64,000 nucleotides of DNA, taken from NCBI RefSeq assembly GCF_902506425.1, contig NZ_LR732488.1, forward strand, positions 1 through 64,000, written 5' to 3'. The number at the start of each line of letters is the position of its first letter. Position 1 is the stretch's first letter. A model generated the notes under the pieces. It was not told the origin of the DNA. It did no database searches and saw only the letters and a list, made by a program, of their open reading frames with translations. Source of the stretch: Novosphingobium sp. 9U. Its GTDB lineage: Bacteria > Pseudomonadota > Alphaproteobacteria > Sphingomonadales > Sphingomonadaceae. Shown here piece after piece: positions 52,713 to 62,858 of the stretch. The translations under genes and the position numbers were made by a program.

Positions 52713-53016
52713 CAAGATCGAAACGACTGCCTTCGACTCGGCTGATTTCCTCAACTCTACCGAAGACGTGGTTGCCTATCTCGACGCTTACCTGGAGGAC
52801 GGTTCTCCTGAGGAGATCCGCGCTGCCCTTGATACTGTCGCCCGTTCCCGCGGGATCAGCGATATTGCCAAGGCTACCGGCATGTCTCGAGCTGGCCTTT
52901 ACAAGGCCCTTGGCGAGAGCGGCAATCCTTCGTTCGAGACGGTTCGGATGATCTTGAGCGCCTTAGGCCTCCGGTTCGCGGTTGAGCAGAAGATGCCCGA
53001 AATGGAGGAGGCTTAG
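52705..53016 (+). CDS. HigA-like antitoxin (addiction-module antidote family)
   Basis: 103 residues. It starts with a polar stretch (FDSADFLNSTEDVVAYLDAYLEDGSPEEIRAALDTVARSRG) and has a C-terminal HTH (ISDIAKATGMSRAGLYKALGESGNPSFETVRMILSALGL), the pattern of the antidote proteins paired with HigB/RelE-type toxins. It probably represses its own operon. It remains intact although its toxin partner is broken, as expected if the toxin mutated first. Confidence 0.85.
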   Translation: MASKIETTAFDSADFLNSTEDVVAYLDAYLEDGSPEEIRAALDTVARSRGISDIAKATGMSRAGLYKALGESGNPSFETVRMILSALGLRFAVEQKMPEMEEA

Positions 53017-53098
53017 CCGGACGCCCGGCTGCCAAAAGGACTGGCGAATACTCACACCTGATGTCTGTTGCTGCTGATCTCCATGATCTCAGAACTGA

Positions 53099-53378
53099 GA
53101 CGACGTAAATGGGCCCAGCATTGGATCCCACAGCTACGGCGCACCTCAAGCTCTCGCTCCGAACCTGAGAGCTCTGGAAACGGATGGCACTGCGTACCCG
53201 AGCATTCGGAATGCAGGCGGTGAATGCGTCGGTCTCTTTTACCCTGGTTGCGCGTCGAACCCTCTGCAGGGGCGCCACCTCGATTATCACTGGAGTGGGG
53301 AGCGCGTTGATCTTGTCCGCGATGCCGGATCAGGGGCTGTTTTCCGCGTCGTCGACTTGCCTGCCAATTCCGCCTGAG
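53099..53378 (+). pseudogene. Remnant of a RES-domain toxin
   Basis: A frame without a start codon follows a TGA (53096-53098) and reads NLRALETDGTAYPSIRNAGGE, then CVGLFYPGCASNPLQGRHLDYHWSGERVDLVRDAGSGAV. This is the C-terminal half of a RES domain (NAD-degrading toxin of Xre-RES pairs). A run of five T at 53340-53344 shifts the frame; FRVVDLPANSA and TGA (53376-53378) continue in the next frame. The 5' half and any Xre partner are missing. Confidence 0.5.
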
Positions 53379-53700
53379 GGCAGGGGAGGTGAGCGCGCGG
53401 CTACATCTGCGAAGGCGCTAAACTCGCTGGCAGGTCGGCTCACACGAACGCGGTCGTAAGCTCCGCCGATGTTGCGTCATTCGCGGCCGACTACATCATG
53501 AGCTGCTGGTCAACCACGCCCTTCAGCAATGACGGAGGGGGCCGCCGGAGCATCAACCGCCAGCGACGCCGCTGCGGACATGACCAGGCCCTAGCCCTGC
53601 CCATTTGGCACTCCCGGGCGCCTGACCCCACGCCTCTTAGCGTGACTACGCGTCCAAACCTGGGTGAGCTCCGAGCTCGCCGGGAGTACGGCCTCCGGGT
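53379..53700. other. Spacer, no supportable gene
   Basis: Short GC-rich frames only. The region lies between the RES remnant and the convergent SRAP gene. Confidence 0.35.
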
Positions 53701-54333
53701 TCAGCGCTCGTCGCGCCGAGTCGGAAACACGGGACCGCGCACGGTCATCTTCTCTGGATCGTACGGCCGCTGCAGAGCAACGACTTCGTCGTAAGACCCC
53801 TTCAACCACGTATCAACATCGGCCGGAGCAAGGATCGTAATCATCGCTTTGGGATGAATTGGTGCAACGATGCTATTTGGATCGCACGTGACCATTGTGA
53901 AGCCGCGGCCTTCCTTGGTGCGCTGCCAGAAGCCAGCTACCGCGAAAACGGTTTGGTCGACCACTTGGAACCACATTTCCCCCTTGAGAGGCGGTTTGCC
54001 GTCCTCAAGGTCGTGCTTCTCCGGCGTGAATTCGCAGAATTCGGTCAGGGGTACGAGACACCGGTTTTCTGGCCGCTCGGCCAGCTTGCGCCACTGAGGC
54101 AACCCAAGCTGGCGCACGTTGGTCATCTTCCACTTGGCTTGTCCTCCGAGCACGTCCCAGGTCATGACATCCCATGCCCTGCCGCCGGCCTGCTCTCGGA
54201 TGACATAGTTCCGGCTACCAGGCCTCAGCTCGCGCGGATCAAAGCGGTTGTCGCGGGGCCTTTCGGTGAACAGCGTCGCCGCTGAGCCAAAGATCGTGTC
54301 GGGCTCTCCCAGCATGCGAGCGCGGTTGCACAT
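53701..54333 (-). CDS. SOS-response-associated peptidase (SRAP, HMCES/YedK family)
   Basis: 210 residues starting MCNRARM. The Cys after the start Met forms a thiazolidine crosslink with abasic sites in single-stranded DNA. Other conserved parts are NRFDPRELRPGS, RCLVPLTEFCEFTPE (Glu of the active site), FAVAGFWQRT, MVTCDPNSIVAPIHPKAMITIL (His active site). It protects abasic sites at replication forks. Here it is near imuA-imuB-dnaE2, a sensible partnership. No SOS box of the GTTC-N7-GTTC type was found directly before it. Confidence 0.93.
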   Translation of the reverse strand: MCNRARMLGEPDTIFGSAATLFTERPRDNRFDPRELRPGSRNYVIREQAGGRAWDVMTWDVLGGQAKWKMTNVRQLGLPQWRKLAERPENRCLVPLTEFCEFTPEKHDLEDGKPPLKGEMWFQVVDQTVFAVAGFWQRTKEGRGFTMVTCDPNSIVAPIHPKAMITILAPADVDTWLKGSYDEVVALQRPYDPEKMTVRGPVFPTRRDER

Positions 54334-54562
54334 ACTCTTGGTTCAGCAGCTCGAAGCGCGCGGGCGATGCCCTGCACTCGCCCGAGGTAGCACGCATATG
54401 TGTTCGTCGATCGTGTCCCGAGCGACGGCCGGGATGTTACGAGTCAGTTTTCCAAAACCGTTCTGGCCATCTTTCATGAGGCAACAATGCCGCAGGGGCT
54501 TGGATGGTTCAATCTCTGCGGCTAGGCCCGGCCCATCATCAACGATCAGGAGTGCTCAATCC

Positions 54563-54838
54563 ATGAACAACAGCGATCTCGCCGAGACCATCGGCGGTAC
54601 AGCCGACCTATCTAAGGCTGACGCCCGTAAGATCGTCGATGCAATCTTCAACGCTATCGCCGATGCGGCTGCCAGTGGTGAGGAGATCTCGCTGAATGGC
54701 TTTGGCAAGTTCAAGGTGAAGGACAGCCCCGAGCGCGAAGGCCGCAATCCCGCGACCGGCGAGGCGATGACGATCAAGGCATCCAAGAAGCTGACGTTCA
54801 CGCCGGCCAAGGCGATCAAGGACAAGCTTAACGGGTGA
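54563..54838 (+). CDS. HU-family nucleoid protein
   Basis: 91 residues from ATG 54563 (AGGAG 10 bases before). The HU fold is clear: MNNSDLAETIGGTADLSKADARK, then ISLNGFGKFKVKDSPEREGRNPATGEAM, then FTPAKAIKDKLNG; the DNA-binding arm has GRNPATGE. HU bends DNA and compacts the nucleoid. It is a stand-alone gene divergent from SRAP. Plasmids often encode an HU-like protein. Confidence 0.93.
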   Translation: MNNSDLAETIGGTADLSKADARKIVDAIFNAIADAAASGEEISLNGFGKFKVKDSPEREGRNPATGEAMTIKASKKLTFTPAKAIKDKLNG

Positions 54839-54879
54839 AGGGCATTGCGCTGGCACGCCTAAGGGTGCCAGCGCCACCC

Positions 54880-55086
54880 TCATCCCTTTTCCCGACCGCG
54901 CATGCCGCTCACCTTCTGCGCTGCAGCATCCAGCTTCGCGCGATCGTTGCCGACGGTCTGAATCAGCGTGCGCGCCTGGTGCTGGCTCAAGCCGTGCTTG
55001 CTGGCAAAGTATTCGACCTCGTAGGGCTCGTCAGCCGCGACCCGGCTGCGATCGCGTCCATCTGGCTTCGTCTTGTCGTCAACCAT
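54880..55086 (-). CDS. DUF3606-domain protein (68 aa)
   Basis: 68 residues: MVDDKTKPDGRDRSRVAADEPYEVEY, then WAKK-like AKHGLSQHQARTLIQTVGND, matching DUF3606, small proteins of unknown function common in alphaproteobacteria. The family is usually found as a stand-alone gene, often on plasmids. The gene is convergent with HU (42 bases apart). Confidence 0.8.
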   Translation of the reverse strand: MVDDKTKPDGRDRSRVAADEPYEVEYFASKHGLSQHQARTLIQTVGNDRAKLDAAAQKVSGMRGREKG

Positions 55087-55157
55087 GTCGATTTCCTCAA
55101 TAATGGTTTCGTGTGCACCAATGCGGCGAGGAGCAAGAAGGCTGCAATTGCTGATAC

Positions 55158-55445
55158 TTACAGGGGAGAAATCTCCTCATAACAGCCGGCGCGCCTGAGC
55201 TGCCGGACGATCCCGTTAAAGGCAGCGGTGACACCCTGAGCGCGACCGATCTCGTTCTCCTGCTTGGCGGCATCCCAGTACAGGTCCAGCGGCCAGCGCT
55301 CCGGAGAGTGAGGCACAAGGCAGCGAAGCGCGAGCCGTACCTCAACTGTGTCTACCCGATTTTCTCCCGAACGCGTCACGCCGGCGCGCAGGATATGCAG
55401 CGAGAGCGCAATGACAACGCGCTGGTGCCGGGGCAACTTGGCCAC
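55158..55445 (-). CDS. Hypothetical protein after dnaE2 (95 aa)
   Basis: 95 residues beginning AKLPRHQRVVIALSLHILRAG and then a mixed, soluble protein with a Trp-rich middle (PERWPLDLYWDAAKQENEIG). It starts 3 bases after the dnaE2 stop, so it is the last gene of the imuA-imuB-dnaE2 operon. No domain is recognised. Coupling to the mutasome is suggestive only. Confidence 0.6.
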   Translation of the reverse strand: MAKLPRHQRVVIALSLHILRAGVTRSGENRVDTVEVRLALRCLVPHSPERWPLDLYWDAAKQENEIGRAQGVTAAFNGIVRQLRRAGCYEEISPL

Positions 55446-55448
55446 GAG

Positions 55449-58400
55449 TTACCGGAAGTCATGCGACTTGAAACGCACAACCTCCTCGGGGTCCATGCCG
55501 TTGGCATGCGCCGGCCAATAGCAGTCGCGCGGCTCGGGGCTCCAGCTTGGCTGCTTATATGCGCCGCCGCCACGGTCCGGAGCGCCTCCATGCCTTGCAC
55601 CGTCACCTCGGCCAGTGCGGTGTGGGAAGGACATCTCGCCAACCCTGTGCAGTAGGTGTCCGTGATCAATGATCTTGTCGCAAATGACGTGGATCACCTC
55701 GCCTTCCTTCTGCACCCGCCCCTTCATGCCGATCATCGAAGCGGACATGACTGTGCGGCGTTGCGCCTCGAAGCGGTCGGGCCAGAGGATGCCGTTAGCA
55801 ATGCCAGTCTCGTCCTCGATCGTAATGAACAGCACACCCTTCGCGCTGCCGGGCTTCTGGCGAACCAGGATGATGCCGGCGACTTCAACATGGCGGCCAT
55901 CGCGAATGGTGAGCAGATCTGCGCACCGGGTGACGCCCCGCCGGGTCAGTTCTTCGCGGAGGAATGTGAGAGGGTGAGCACGAAGCGAGAGCTGCAACGA
56001 CCGGTAGTCCTCGATGACCTCGCGTCCATCGGTAAGCGGTCTGAGCGCCACCTCAGGCTCGTCACCCTCAGCGTTGAAGGTCTCGGCCGCGCGGTCGGCG
56101 GCGGCGAAGAGGGGCAACGGTGCTTCGCCAAGCCCGCGCACCTTCCACAAGCCCTGCCGCCGATCGGCGCCGAACGCATGAAAGGCGTCGGCGTCAGCCA
56201 GCTTCTCGATGGCGGCACGCTGGACGCCCGATCGGCGCCACACGTCCTCGACGGACTCGAACGGTGAGGTACTACGAGCGCCTACGATCGCGGCTCCATC
56301 GGCATTCGACAGTCCCCGCACTTGACGCAGTCCGAGCCTGACCGCCAAGTAGCGGCCGCGACCGCACTCAAGCGTGCAGTCCCATCGGCTCGCATTGATG
56401 CACGGCGGTCGGACCTCGACGCCATGCTCGCGCGCGTCGCGCACGATCTGCGCCGGCGCATAGAAGCCCATCGGTTGCGCGTTCATCAGGGCTGCGCAGA
56501 AAACGTCGGGATGATGGTACTTCATCCAGGCCGAAGCATAGGCGATCTTGGCAAAGCTCGCGGCGTGGCTCTCCGGAAAGCCATAGGAGCCAAAGCCTTC
56601 GAGCTGTCGAAAGGTGCGCTCGGCAAACTCGCGCGGGTAGCCGCGCGTGACCATCCCTTCGACCAGCTTGTCCGAGAAGTGCGAGACGCCGCCGGTGAAC
56701 TTGAAGGTCGCCATGGCGCGGCGCAGCTGATCGGCTTCTGCCGGCGTGAAGCCTGCGCCCACGATCGCCACCTTCATCGCCTGCTCCTGGAAGAGCGGCA
56801 CGCCCAGTGTCTTCTCCAACACGGCGCGCAGCTCAGGACGCGGGTACTCGGGCTTCTCCAACCCCTCGCGCCGGCGCAGGTAGGGATGAACCATGTCCCC
56901 CTGGATCGGGCCAGGACGGACGATCGCGACCTGGATGACAAGATCATAGAAGCGCCGCGGCTTCATACGCGGCAGCATCGACATCTGCGCACGGCTCTCG
57001 ATCTGGAAGGTACCGAGGGTGTCGGCCTTCTGGATCATGGCGAAAACGTCCGGGTCATCATCCTGTAGGTCGGCGAGGCCTTTGCGAATGCCCTTGGCCT
57101 CCTTGAGCAGGTTGAAGGCTCGGTTCATGCAGCCAAGCATTCCAAGGCCCAACACATCGACCTTCATGAACTTCAACGCATCGATATCATCCTTGTCCCA
57201 CTCGATGATCTGGCGGTCCTCCATGGCCGCGGGCTCGATCGGCACCAGGTCATCGAGCCGGTCGTGCGTGAGCACGAAGCCGCCGGGGTGCTGGCTCATG
57301 TGCCGCGGCACACCGATCAACCGGCGCGCAAGATCGAGCGTAAGCCGAAGCCGGCGGTCGGCGATATCGAGGTTCAGCTCTTCGACTTGCTTCTCGCCGA
57401 CGCCCTCGGCCGACCAGCCCCAGACCATGCCGGCCAGCGAGGACGTGAGGTCTTCAGGCAGCCCCAGCGCCTTGCCAACATCGCGCACAGCGCCGCGGGC
57501 GCGGTAGCGGGTGACGACGGCTGTCAGCGCCGAGCGATCACGCCCATAGGTATCGTAGATCCATTGGATGATCTCCTCACGGCGCTCATGCTCGAAGTCA
57601 ACGTCGATATCGGGCGGCTCTCGCCGCTCGCCCGAGACGAACCGCTCGAAGAGCAACTCGTGCTTGATCGGGTCGATTGAAGTGATGCCAAGGACGAAGC
57701 AGACGCATGAGTTGGCGGCCGAGCCACGTCCCTGGCACAGGATGCCGCGGCGCCGTGCCTCGCGGACGATCGCATGCACGGTAAGGAAGTAGGGCGCATA
57801 GCCCAGCTCGGCGATCAGGCGCAGCTCGTGGGCGATCTGCTCACGGTAGGCTTGCGGAACATCGCCATCGAACATCCGCTCGGCGGCATCCGCTGTCATC
57901 TGCTCAAGCGCTTCCTGCGCGGTCAGACCCTCGATCACGCGCTCGTGCGGGTACTGATAGGCAAGCTCGCCCAGGTCGAAGGTGCACGCCTGCGCGATGT
58001 CGACGCTCGCCTGCAAAGCATCGGGGTAGGCGGCGAAGCGCCGGACCATCTCGGCAGGCGACTTCAACGCGCGATCGGCGTTGACCTCGCGGCGGTAGCC
58101 GAGCTCGTCCACGGTGCACTTCTCGCGCACGGCTGTGACGACGTCCTGCAGCAGGCGAGCCTCCGGTGCATGGTAGAGCACATCACCGGTGACCACCGCG
58201 CGCACGCCGGCAGCACTCGCCTGCCGGGCCAGGGCATCGATGCGGACAGCGTCGTTCGGGCGGCGGCGCTGGAACAGCGCCATGTAGCCGCGTCGTCCAT
58301 AGACCCTGCTAAGGTCAGCGAGGGCTGCGGCGTTGTCCTCATCCGCCTCATGAGGGAGGAGAATGGCGATCATCCCCTCGGACCAGGGCGCAAGATCGTG

Positions 58401-58727
58401 CCAGTGCAGCTCGCACTTGCCCTTGCCGGCGCGCCGCTTGCCGATCGTCAGCAGTCGCGTCAGCCGCGACCAGGCGGGCCGGGCGGTCGGGTAGAGGAGG
58501 AGGCGCCGCCCGCAGGCGAGATCCACGCGCGCGCCGGCGATCGAACGCACGCCGGTCACCTTCTGCGCTTCCCAGGCCCTCACCACGCCGGCGACGGTGC
58601 CGATGTCCGAGACGGCCAGGGCAGGGTAGCCGAGCAGCGCTGCGGCCGAGAACAGCTCTTCGGGGCTCGATGCGCCGCGCAGGAGCGAGAAGTGCGTGAG
58701 GACCTGAAGTTCGACGTAAGCGGTCAC
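55449..58727 (-). CDS. dnaE2: Error-prone DNA polymerase DnaE2 (ImuC)
   Basis: 1092 residues from GTG 58727, which overlaps the imuB stop (GTGA); an upstream in-frame ATG at 58751 is less likely. An N-terminal PHP domain ([23 protein letters not shown], then [18 protein letters not shown]), the polymerase core with catalytic Asp residues in [19 protein letters not shown], and the C-terminal OB domain ([39 protein letters not shown]) are all present. It is the catalytic polymerase of SOS mutagenesis, working with ImuA and ImuB. The length is normal (about 1050-1100). Confidence 0.95.
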   Translation of the reverse strand: MTAYVELQVLTHFSLLRGASSPEELFSAAALLGYPALAVSDIGTVAGVVRAWEAQKVTGVRSIAGARVDLACGRRLLLYPTARPAWSRLTRLLTIGKRRAGKGKCELHWHDLAPWSEGMIAILLPHEADEDNAAALADLSRVYGRRGYMALFQRRRPNDAVRIDALARQASAAGVRAVVTGDVLYHAPEARLLQDVVTAVREKCTVDELGYRREVNADRALKSPAEMVRRFAAYPDALQASVDIAQACTFDLGELAYQYPHERVIEGLTAQEALEQMTADAAERMFDGDVPQAYREQIAHELRLIAELGYAPYFLTVHAIVREARRRGILCQGRGSAANSCVCFVLGITSIDPIKHELLFERFVSGERREPPDIDVDFEHERREEIIQWIYDTYGRDRSALTAVVTRYRARGAVRDVGKALGLPEDLTSSLAGMVWGWSAEGVGEKQVEELNLDIADRRLRLTLDLARRLIGVPRHMSQHPGGFVLTHDRLDDLVPIEPAAMEDRQIIEWDKDDIDALKFMKVDVLGLGMLGCMNRAFNLLKEAKGIRKGLADLQDDDPDVFAMIQKADTLGTFQIESRAQMSMLPRMKPRRFYDLVIQVAIVRPGPIQGDMVHPYLRRREGLEKPEYPRPELRAVLEKTLGVPLFQEQAMKVAIVGAGFTPAEADQLRRAMATFKFTGGVSHFSDKLVEGMVTRGYPREFAERTFRQLEGFGSYGFPESHAASFAKIAYASAWMKYHHPDVFCAALMNAQPMGFYAPAQIVRDAREHGVEVRPPCINASRWDCTLECGRGRYLAVRLGLRQVRGLSNADGAAIVGARSTSPFESVEDVWRRSGVQRAAIEKLADADAFHAFGADRRQGLWKVRGLGEAPLPLFAAADRAAETFNAEGDEPEVALRPLTDGREVIEDYRSLQLSLRAHPLTFLREELTRRGVTRCADLLTIRDGRHVEVAGIILVRQKPGSAKGVLFITIEDETGIANGILWPDRFEAQRRTVMSASMIGMKGRVQKEGEVIHVICDKIIDHGHLLHRVGEMSFPHRTGRGDGARHGGAPDRGGGAYKQPSWSPEPRDCYWPAHANGMDPEEVVRFKSHDFR

Positions 58728-60505
58728 GCGAACACCCCGTGGACCCACCAACTAAGATCGCCGGTCGCGTTGTCCGCGCCATCGCCGCGTCGGAACACCC
58801 AGTAGCGGCCACCGTGCTCGTCCTCGATGCGGAAGTAGTCGCGCACCGCCCAGACTTCCTTGTCGCGGCGCCACCACTCGCCATGGATCCGCTCGGGACC
58901 GTCCGCGGCAACGACCTTGTGTGACCGGCCACGCCACTCGAAACGCTTGGGCGGTTGGTCCGGCATTAGCGCCATCACGCCCCACAGCGGCTCGGGCCTG
59001 GCGAACAGGCGCACGGGGCGCTCCCACTTGGGCCAGCTCGCCGGCGTCTTGATCGGGCTCACCCGTTCGGCCGCGCGCTCGGGCACATGGCTGGCAACAG
59101 GCGCCATTCTGTAGACGGCGCCTTCCCCAACCCTGGCGGCGACCACGTCGACCAAGCGGGCGGGATCACGCACCTGCATGTCGCCGGCGAGGATCTTGCC
59201 AAGGTCGACCGCGGTCAGCGGTTCGGTGTGGGGAGCGGCGAGGCGAAACTGCTCCAGACCCATGCCCGGATCGATGCGCTCGATCTTGAGCTTGAGCAGC
59301 CGGAGCAAGTGAGCGGCTTCGCGCGTCGGGCGCGAGGTACCGACCGCGATCACTTCCTCGCCGCCGTCGATCCGCAATGCGGAGAGGCGCAGCGAACGGG
59401 CGCCAAGACCCCTGGCCTGCAGCAGCTCTGCCATATCGCCGAGCAGATCGGCCATGACCTGCGCGATTGCCTCGGCCGTGCCGATCGGCTCGAGCAAGCG
59501 CCGCTCCACTGACGGGACTTCAAGGTCCTCGCATGAGGTGATTGGTTCCGCGACTGCGCCAATCGCCTGGTCTAGCCGCTTGATTGCCCCTAGCCCAAGG
59601 CGACGCGCTAGCGGCCCGCGAGCGACAGGGAGCAAGTCCGCAACTGTCTCGAACCCGAACCGCCGTGCCGCGGTTAAGGCAGAGCCATCGAGGCGTAGCG
59701 CTGCGATGGGGAGCGGCGTGATCGCGCGAAGCGTTCCGCCCGGCGCCACGATGGTCAGGTCTTCGCGCGCGAACCGTGCAAGCGCATCCGCAGCGCCCGG
59801 CGTATCGGCAATTGCGACGCGAGCTGTAAAGCCGGCGCGGCGGAGGAATGCGAGCAGACGCTCGCAGAAGCGCTTCTCGCCGCCATGAAGGTGATCGCAC
59901 CCGGTGAGGTCTAGGCACAGGCCGTCCGGTGGCGCGGCCGCAGCAATGGGTGACCAGCGGCGGACTGCCAACAGCGCCAAGCGGTCGAGTACATGGGCAT
60001 CGGCCTGCGGATTAGCGGGACGCAAGTCGAGATCGGCGATCAGAGCTCGCGCGTGCGTCGCGGCCATGCCTGGATGGATGCCTAGCGCGGATGCGGCAGG
60101 GCAGGCGGCGACGATCTCCTCGCGGCGTCCGACCTTGCCGACAATTGCAAGGGGTGCATGCTCCGCAGGCGCCGAGATGGTGGCGATGGGCGCGCTCTGA
60201 GCTGGCCGCTTGAAGGGATGGTCGGCAGCTTCCGATCGCCGGCCGAGCTCGCGCATGGCCGGTTGTGCATGGCTAGGCAGCGCATCGATCTGCTGCTGCA
60301 CTTCGTCGCGAGATGCAGGCTCCGATTTCGCCCAACGCGCGCCGGGCCGCCAGCTTCCCCCGCGTGGAACAGAGCAGGCACCCGGATCATCGTCAACAGG
60401 AAGCTGGAGCAGCGCGCGGTCAGGCAGCGACTTGGCGGACCGTTCCAACCGTCTCAGCCGATCTATGGCCAAGTTCGGCAGGAACAGCGAGACGACCCGT
60501 CTCAT
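58724..60505 (-). CDS. imuB: Y-family-like mutagenesis protein ImuB
   Basis: 593 residues from ATG 60505 (GGAGGG 6 bases before). It starts [19 protein letters not shown], then the palm/fingers part ([42 protein letters not shown]) and the C-terminal domain that binds the beta-clamp and partners ([28 protein letters not shown]). ImuB proteins are catalytically inactive relatives of DinB and recruit DnaE2. An about 90-residue insertion after the N-terminus (residues 30-125, Pro/Ala/Ser-rich) is longer than usual. It overlaps imuA by 86 bases and dnaE2 by 4. Confidence 0.93.
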   Translation of the reverse strand: MRRVVSLFLPNLAIDRLRRLERSAKSLPDRALLQLPVDDDPGACSVPRGGSWRPGARWAKSEPASRDEVQQQIDALPSHAQPAMRELGRRSEAADHPFKRPAQSAPIATISAPAEHAPLAIVGKVGRREEIVAACPAASALGIHPGMAATHARALIADLDLRPANPQADAHVLDRLALLAVRRWSPIAAAAPPDGLCLDLTGCDHLHGGEKRFCERLLAFLRRAGFTARVAIADTPGAADALARFAREDLTIVAPGGTLRAITPLPIAALRLDGSALTAARRFGFETVADLLPVARGPLARRLGLGAIKRLDQAIGAVAEPITSCEDLEVPSVERRLLEPIGTAEAIAQVMADLLGDMAELLQARGLGARSLRLSALRIDGGEEVIAVGTSRPTREAAHLLRLLKLKIERIDPGMGLEQFRLAAPHTEPLTAVDLGKILAGDMQVRDPARLVDVVAARVGEGAVYRMAPVASHVPERAAERVSPIKTPASWPKWERPVRLFARPEPLWGVMALMPDQPPKRFEWRGRSHKVVAADGPERIHGEWWRRDKEVWAVRDYFRIEDEHGGRYWVFRRGDGADNATGDLSWWVHGVFA

Positions 60506-61190
60506 CGCAACCCTCCAATAGCAGGGAGAATGGATCGCCGCCCCGCTGGCGTGCGAGCTCAACGACCCAGCGTGGCCGGGCTACTCCGGGAACAGCGAGC
60601 CGCTCGGAAGGCGCGCTCCCGATCCGCCACCGCGTCCAGGCCGCAGAAGGATCCTCTAGTGGATCTCGCTCGCGATGACGGCGCTGACGCAGGAGTAGGA
60701 CAGGGATGTCGGCGTCGGCTGCTGCCAATTGCAGGCGACGGCTCGCGACCATGGACACCTTGCGAACCTCGGCGGCGACTGCACAGGGCGTGCCATCTCG
60801 CAGGGCGTCTTCAACTACCGCCAGCAGCGCCTTTTCATCCCGCGGCTGTACGTGGATGACCTGCGCGGGATGGAGGCCTGCTTGAGCGACACCTGGCGCA
60901 TAGAGGTCGTTACGGCAGCTTGCCCAGAGGACCGGAGCACCGCTTGAAGCCGCCTCACGGGCGGCAATGCCAGCGATGAAGAGGGTGGCTGCGGCATCGT
61001 CGACGAGGGAGCAGGTTCCTCCGGAAATCTCGTGTAGGGCGCCGGCGCGCAGGCCCTCACCGCCTAGCCGTCGATCAAGAGCCTCTATGCCGAACGGCAA
61101 GCACCGATGCACCGCCATACCCTCCGCCGCACCAACAAGTGAGCGAAGTTCAGGGACGCTGGGCGTTGTTTTCTCGGCGGCGACGGGCAT
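60420..61190 (-). CDS. imuA: SOS mutagenesis protein ImuA (RecA-like)
   Basis: 256 residues starting PVAAEKTTPSVPELRSLVGAAEG. The RecA-like fold follows: FGIEALDRRLGGEGLRAGALHEISG and VLWASCRNDLYAPGVAQAGL, as in ImuA/SulA-like proteins. It is RecA-related, without the full recombinase ATP-binding signature. It assists ImuB and DnaE2 in error-prone bypass. It is first in the operon, 17 bases from the SOS box at 61207-61221. Confidence 0.9.
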   Translation of the reverse strand: MPVAAEKTTPSVPELRSLVGAAEGMAVHRCLPFGIEALDRRLGGEGLRAGALHEISGGTCSLVDDAAATLFIAGIAAREAASSGAPVLWASCRNDLYAPGVAQAGLHPAQVIHVQPRDEKALLAVVEDALRDGTPCAVAAEVRKVSMVASRRLQLAAADADIPVLLLRQRRHRERDPLEDPSAAWTRWRIGSAPSERLAVPGVARPRWVVELARQRGGDPFSLLLEGCDETGRLAVPAELGHRSAETVGTVRQVAA

Positions 61191-61206
61191 CGGATAGGAC
61201 TCGGCT

Positions 61207-61221
61207 GTTCCTCATATGTTC
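61207..61221. promoter_or_regulatory. LexA (SOS) box, GTTC-N7-GTTC
   Basis: GTTC (61207-61210), seven bases, GTTC (61218-61221): an exact match to the alphaproteobacterial LexA-binding direct repeat. It lies 17 bases upstream of imuA (minus strand) and 135 bases upstream of the HNH gene (plus strand), so it may control both divergent transcripts. Confidence 0.85.
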
Positions 61222-61355
61222 CGGCAACGCGCTTGGATGGTCAAGAGTGTTTGGCCCTAAGGGCAGGGCGAGATTGCGAACACCCGTGGAACACTCAGGG
61301 GATAAATCATGTACAAAGCGCTTTTCACGCGCCTCCGAGTGATTCAGAAGGAGGA

Positions 61356-61787
61356 ATGCCGATCCGCCCTGAGAACCGCTGGTTTTACCCGATTGACTGG
61401 CCGCAGCTATCGAGAGCCATTTGGTTCGAGCGAACCCGATCGCGATGTGAGCAGTGCAAGCGTCCTCACATGCGGCGAGTTCTGCATCTTGGTGACGGTC
61501 GCTGGTGGGACGCTGACGCGCGTCGCTGGCGCGACGATCATGGCCGGCTTATCAAGGTTGCTGGTTTGGTGCTGCGTGATGTTTGCAGCACTTACGTGGT
61601 TCTAGCGTGCGCTCACCTGGATCATGACCCAGGCAACAATATTCCTTCAAACCTGGCGGCTTTTTGCCAACGGTGTCACATGCGGCACGATGCGCAGGAG
61701 CATCGTTGGCAGCGCTGGTGGAATGTCTTTCGTCGATGCGCTATCCGCGATCTATTCGAAGAGTTGCAACTCTCCCGATCGCGCTAG
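61356..61787 (+). CDS. HNH-type zinc-binding protein
   Basis: 143 residues from ATG 61356 (AAGGAGGA just before). The first Cys pair is SRCEQCKRPH, the second part is LACAHLDHDPGNNIPSNLAAFCQRCHMRHD: a two-zinc-ligand HNH-like arrangement with the His of the active site in AHLDHD and an Asn in NNIPSNL. It may be a nuclease, although the tail (QRWWNVFRRCAIRDLFEEL) is not recognised. It is divergent from imuA with the SOS box in the shared spacer, which suggests DNA-damage induction. Activity is inference. Confidence 0.7.
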   Translation: MPIRPENRWFYPIDWPQLSRAIWFERTRSRCEQCKRPHMRRVLHLGDGRWWDADARRWRDDHGRLIKVAGLVLRDVCSTYVVLACAHLDHDPGNNIPSNLAAFCQRCHMRHDAQEHRWQRWWNVFRRCAIRDLFEELQLSRSR

Positions 61788-62210
61788 CCACCTCAACTTG
61801 CACGAAATGAGCTATGTGGCCTTCAGGGCCACGAGGACTCGCCAATGAGACCCAACAACGCACTTTTGAATTGCAGCATCTTAGTCCGAGAATCACGTTC
61901 CTCGGGCATAGCGTAGCGCTTAGGTTTTGAGGCTTTCAGTCTTGAATAATCGAATTGAGATCGCGCGTATTTACTTGAGGATCGGACACGCGAGCGTCAG
62001 GCGAGGGGTGACGCCAAACTGATTAACGACTAAATTCGCTTCCGACTCTTGCGATCCGATCACGGCAGGCAGCTCGAGAAATAGCACTTGAGCAGCCCCG
62101 GAACACTGCAATACCTTCCTTCCGCTCTTCAAGAAAACCGAGAGAACACAGAAGAGCGTACGCGCAACCGCACAAGGAGCTCAGAGCGGTCTTTGGCACG
62201 AAGGAGTAGG
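61788..62210. other. Spacer, no supportable gene
   Basis: No convincing gene, repeat or RNA was found. Short frames at 62023-62217 (minus) have no motif. Confidence 0.35.
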
Positions 62211-62558
62211 TCAGCAATGCGGATGTGGCAGGCTCGGGCTATCAGGATCGACCGGCACAATTTCAACATTGGTGACGGTCACCACGCGCTCGATGCGACC
62301 GGCCAGCAGAAAGGCAGTTCGCTTGTCCCTCGGTGTGATCAGAAGGGTGACGCGGAAGCCATCGGCCGTGCGGCAGTAGTCGATCGTCAAGGGAATCAGC
62401 TCGTGCTGAGCAAGGATCCCAAAAATGCGTGGCAACGCTTCTGTGCACGACAGACAAGCGAGATGTAGGATCCAGCCATGCGCGTGCGGGACCTTTGCGG
62501 GGATCGGAATGTGAGGAGCACGCAAGGGATGCACGTGCGACGAAGCAACATCGGACAT
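62211..62558 (-). CDS. ACT-domain protein (acetolactate-synthase small-subunit-like)
   Basis: 115 residues. After a His/Pro-rich start comes an ACT-like fold: GWILHLACLSCTEALPRIFGILAQHELIPLTIDYCRTADGFRVTLLI, then GRIERVVTVTNVEIV. The pattern is like short regulatory subunits of acetolactate synthase (IlvM type), but sensory ACT proteins of other roles look similar. It lies 300 bases downstream of the E2 gene on the same strand, which hints at a link to branched-chain metabolism. Confidence 0.55.
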   Translation of the reverse strand: MSDVASSHVHPLRAPHIPIPAKVPHAHGWILHLACLSCTEALPRIFGILAQHELIPLTIDYCRTADGFRVTLLITPRDKRTAFLLAGRIERVVTVTNVEIVPVDPDSPSLPHPHC

Positions 62559-62858
62559 GGAAGGAAACTTTCGCAGTTGTGATCGAACACGAATTTGGTG
62601 GCGGAGTACGTACCGCCGGATCAGACCGGGCTAGCCTAGACCAGCAGATGACGCACACCAGCTCGGGACTTGTCGATGGCCCCTTGTCGCGACTCTAACT
62701 GGCAGCCTCGTGAGAGCGCGATGGAGTGCTGCCCCGGGAGCGGCACTCTGCAGGCGAGGTCATTCACTCACAAACTCTCGGCGCTCACTAACAACTTGGG
62801 TTCTCGGTCAACACCCCAGACTTTCTACAAGGCAGGGCGGACCAACCAGCATGCGGGT
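62559..62858. other. Spacer between ACT-domain and E2 genes
   Basis: No firm gene. Frames in this stretch are shadows. Confidence 0.35.

Noticed and set aside
54390..54420. SOS box before the SRAP gene
   Set aside because: GTTC-N7-GTGT near 54400 mismatches the second half-site at two positions, so it was not called.
57774..58805. 343-residue plus-strand frame opposite dnaE2
   Set aside because: dnaE2 is conserved throughout this stretch; the plus frame is an antisense shadow.
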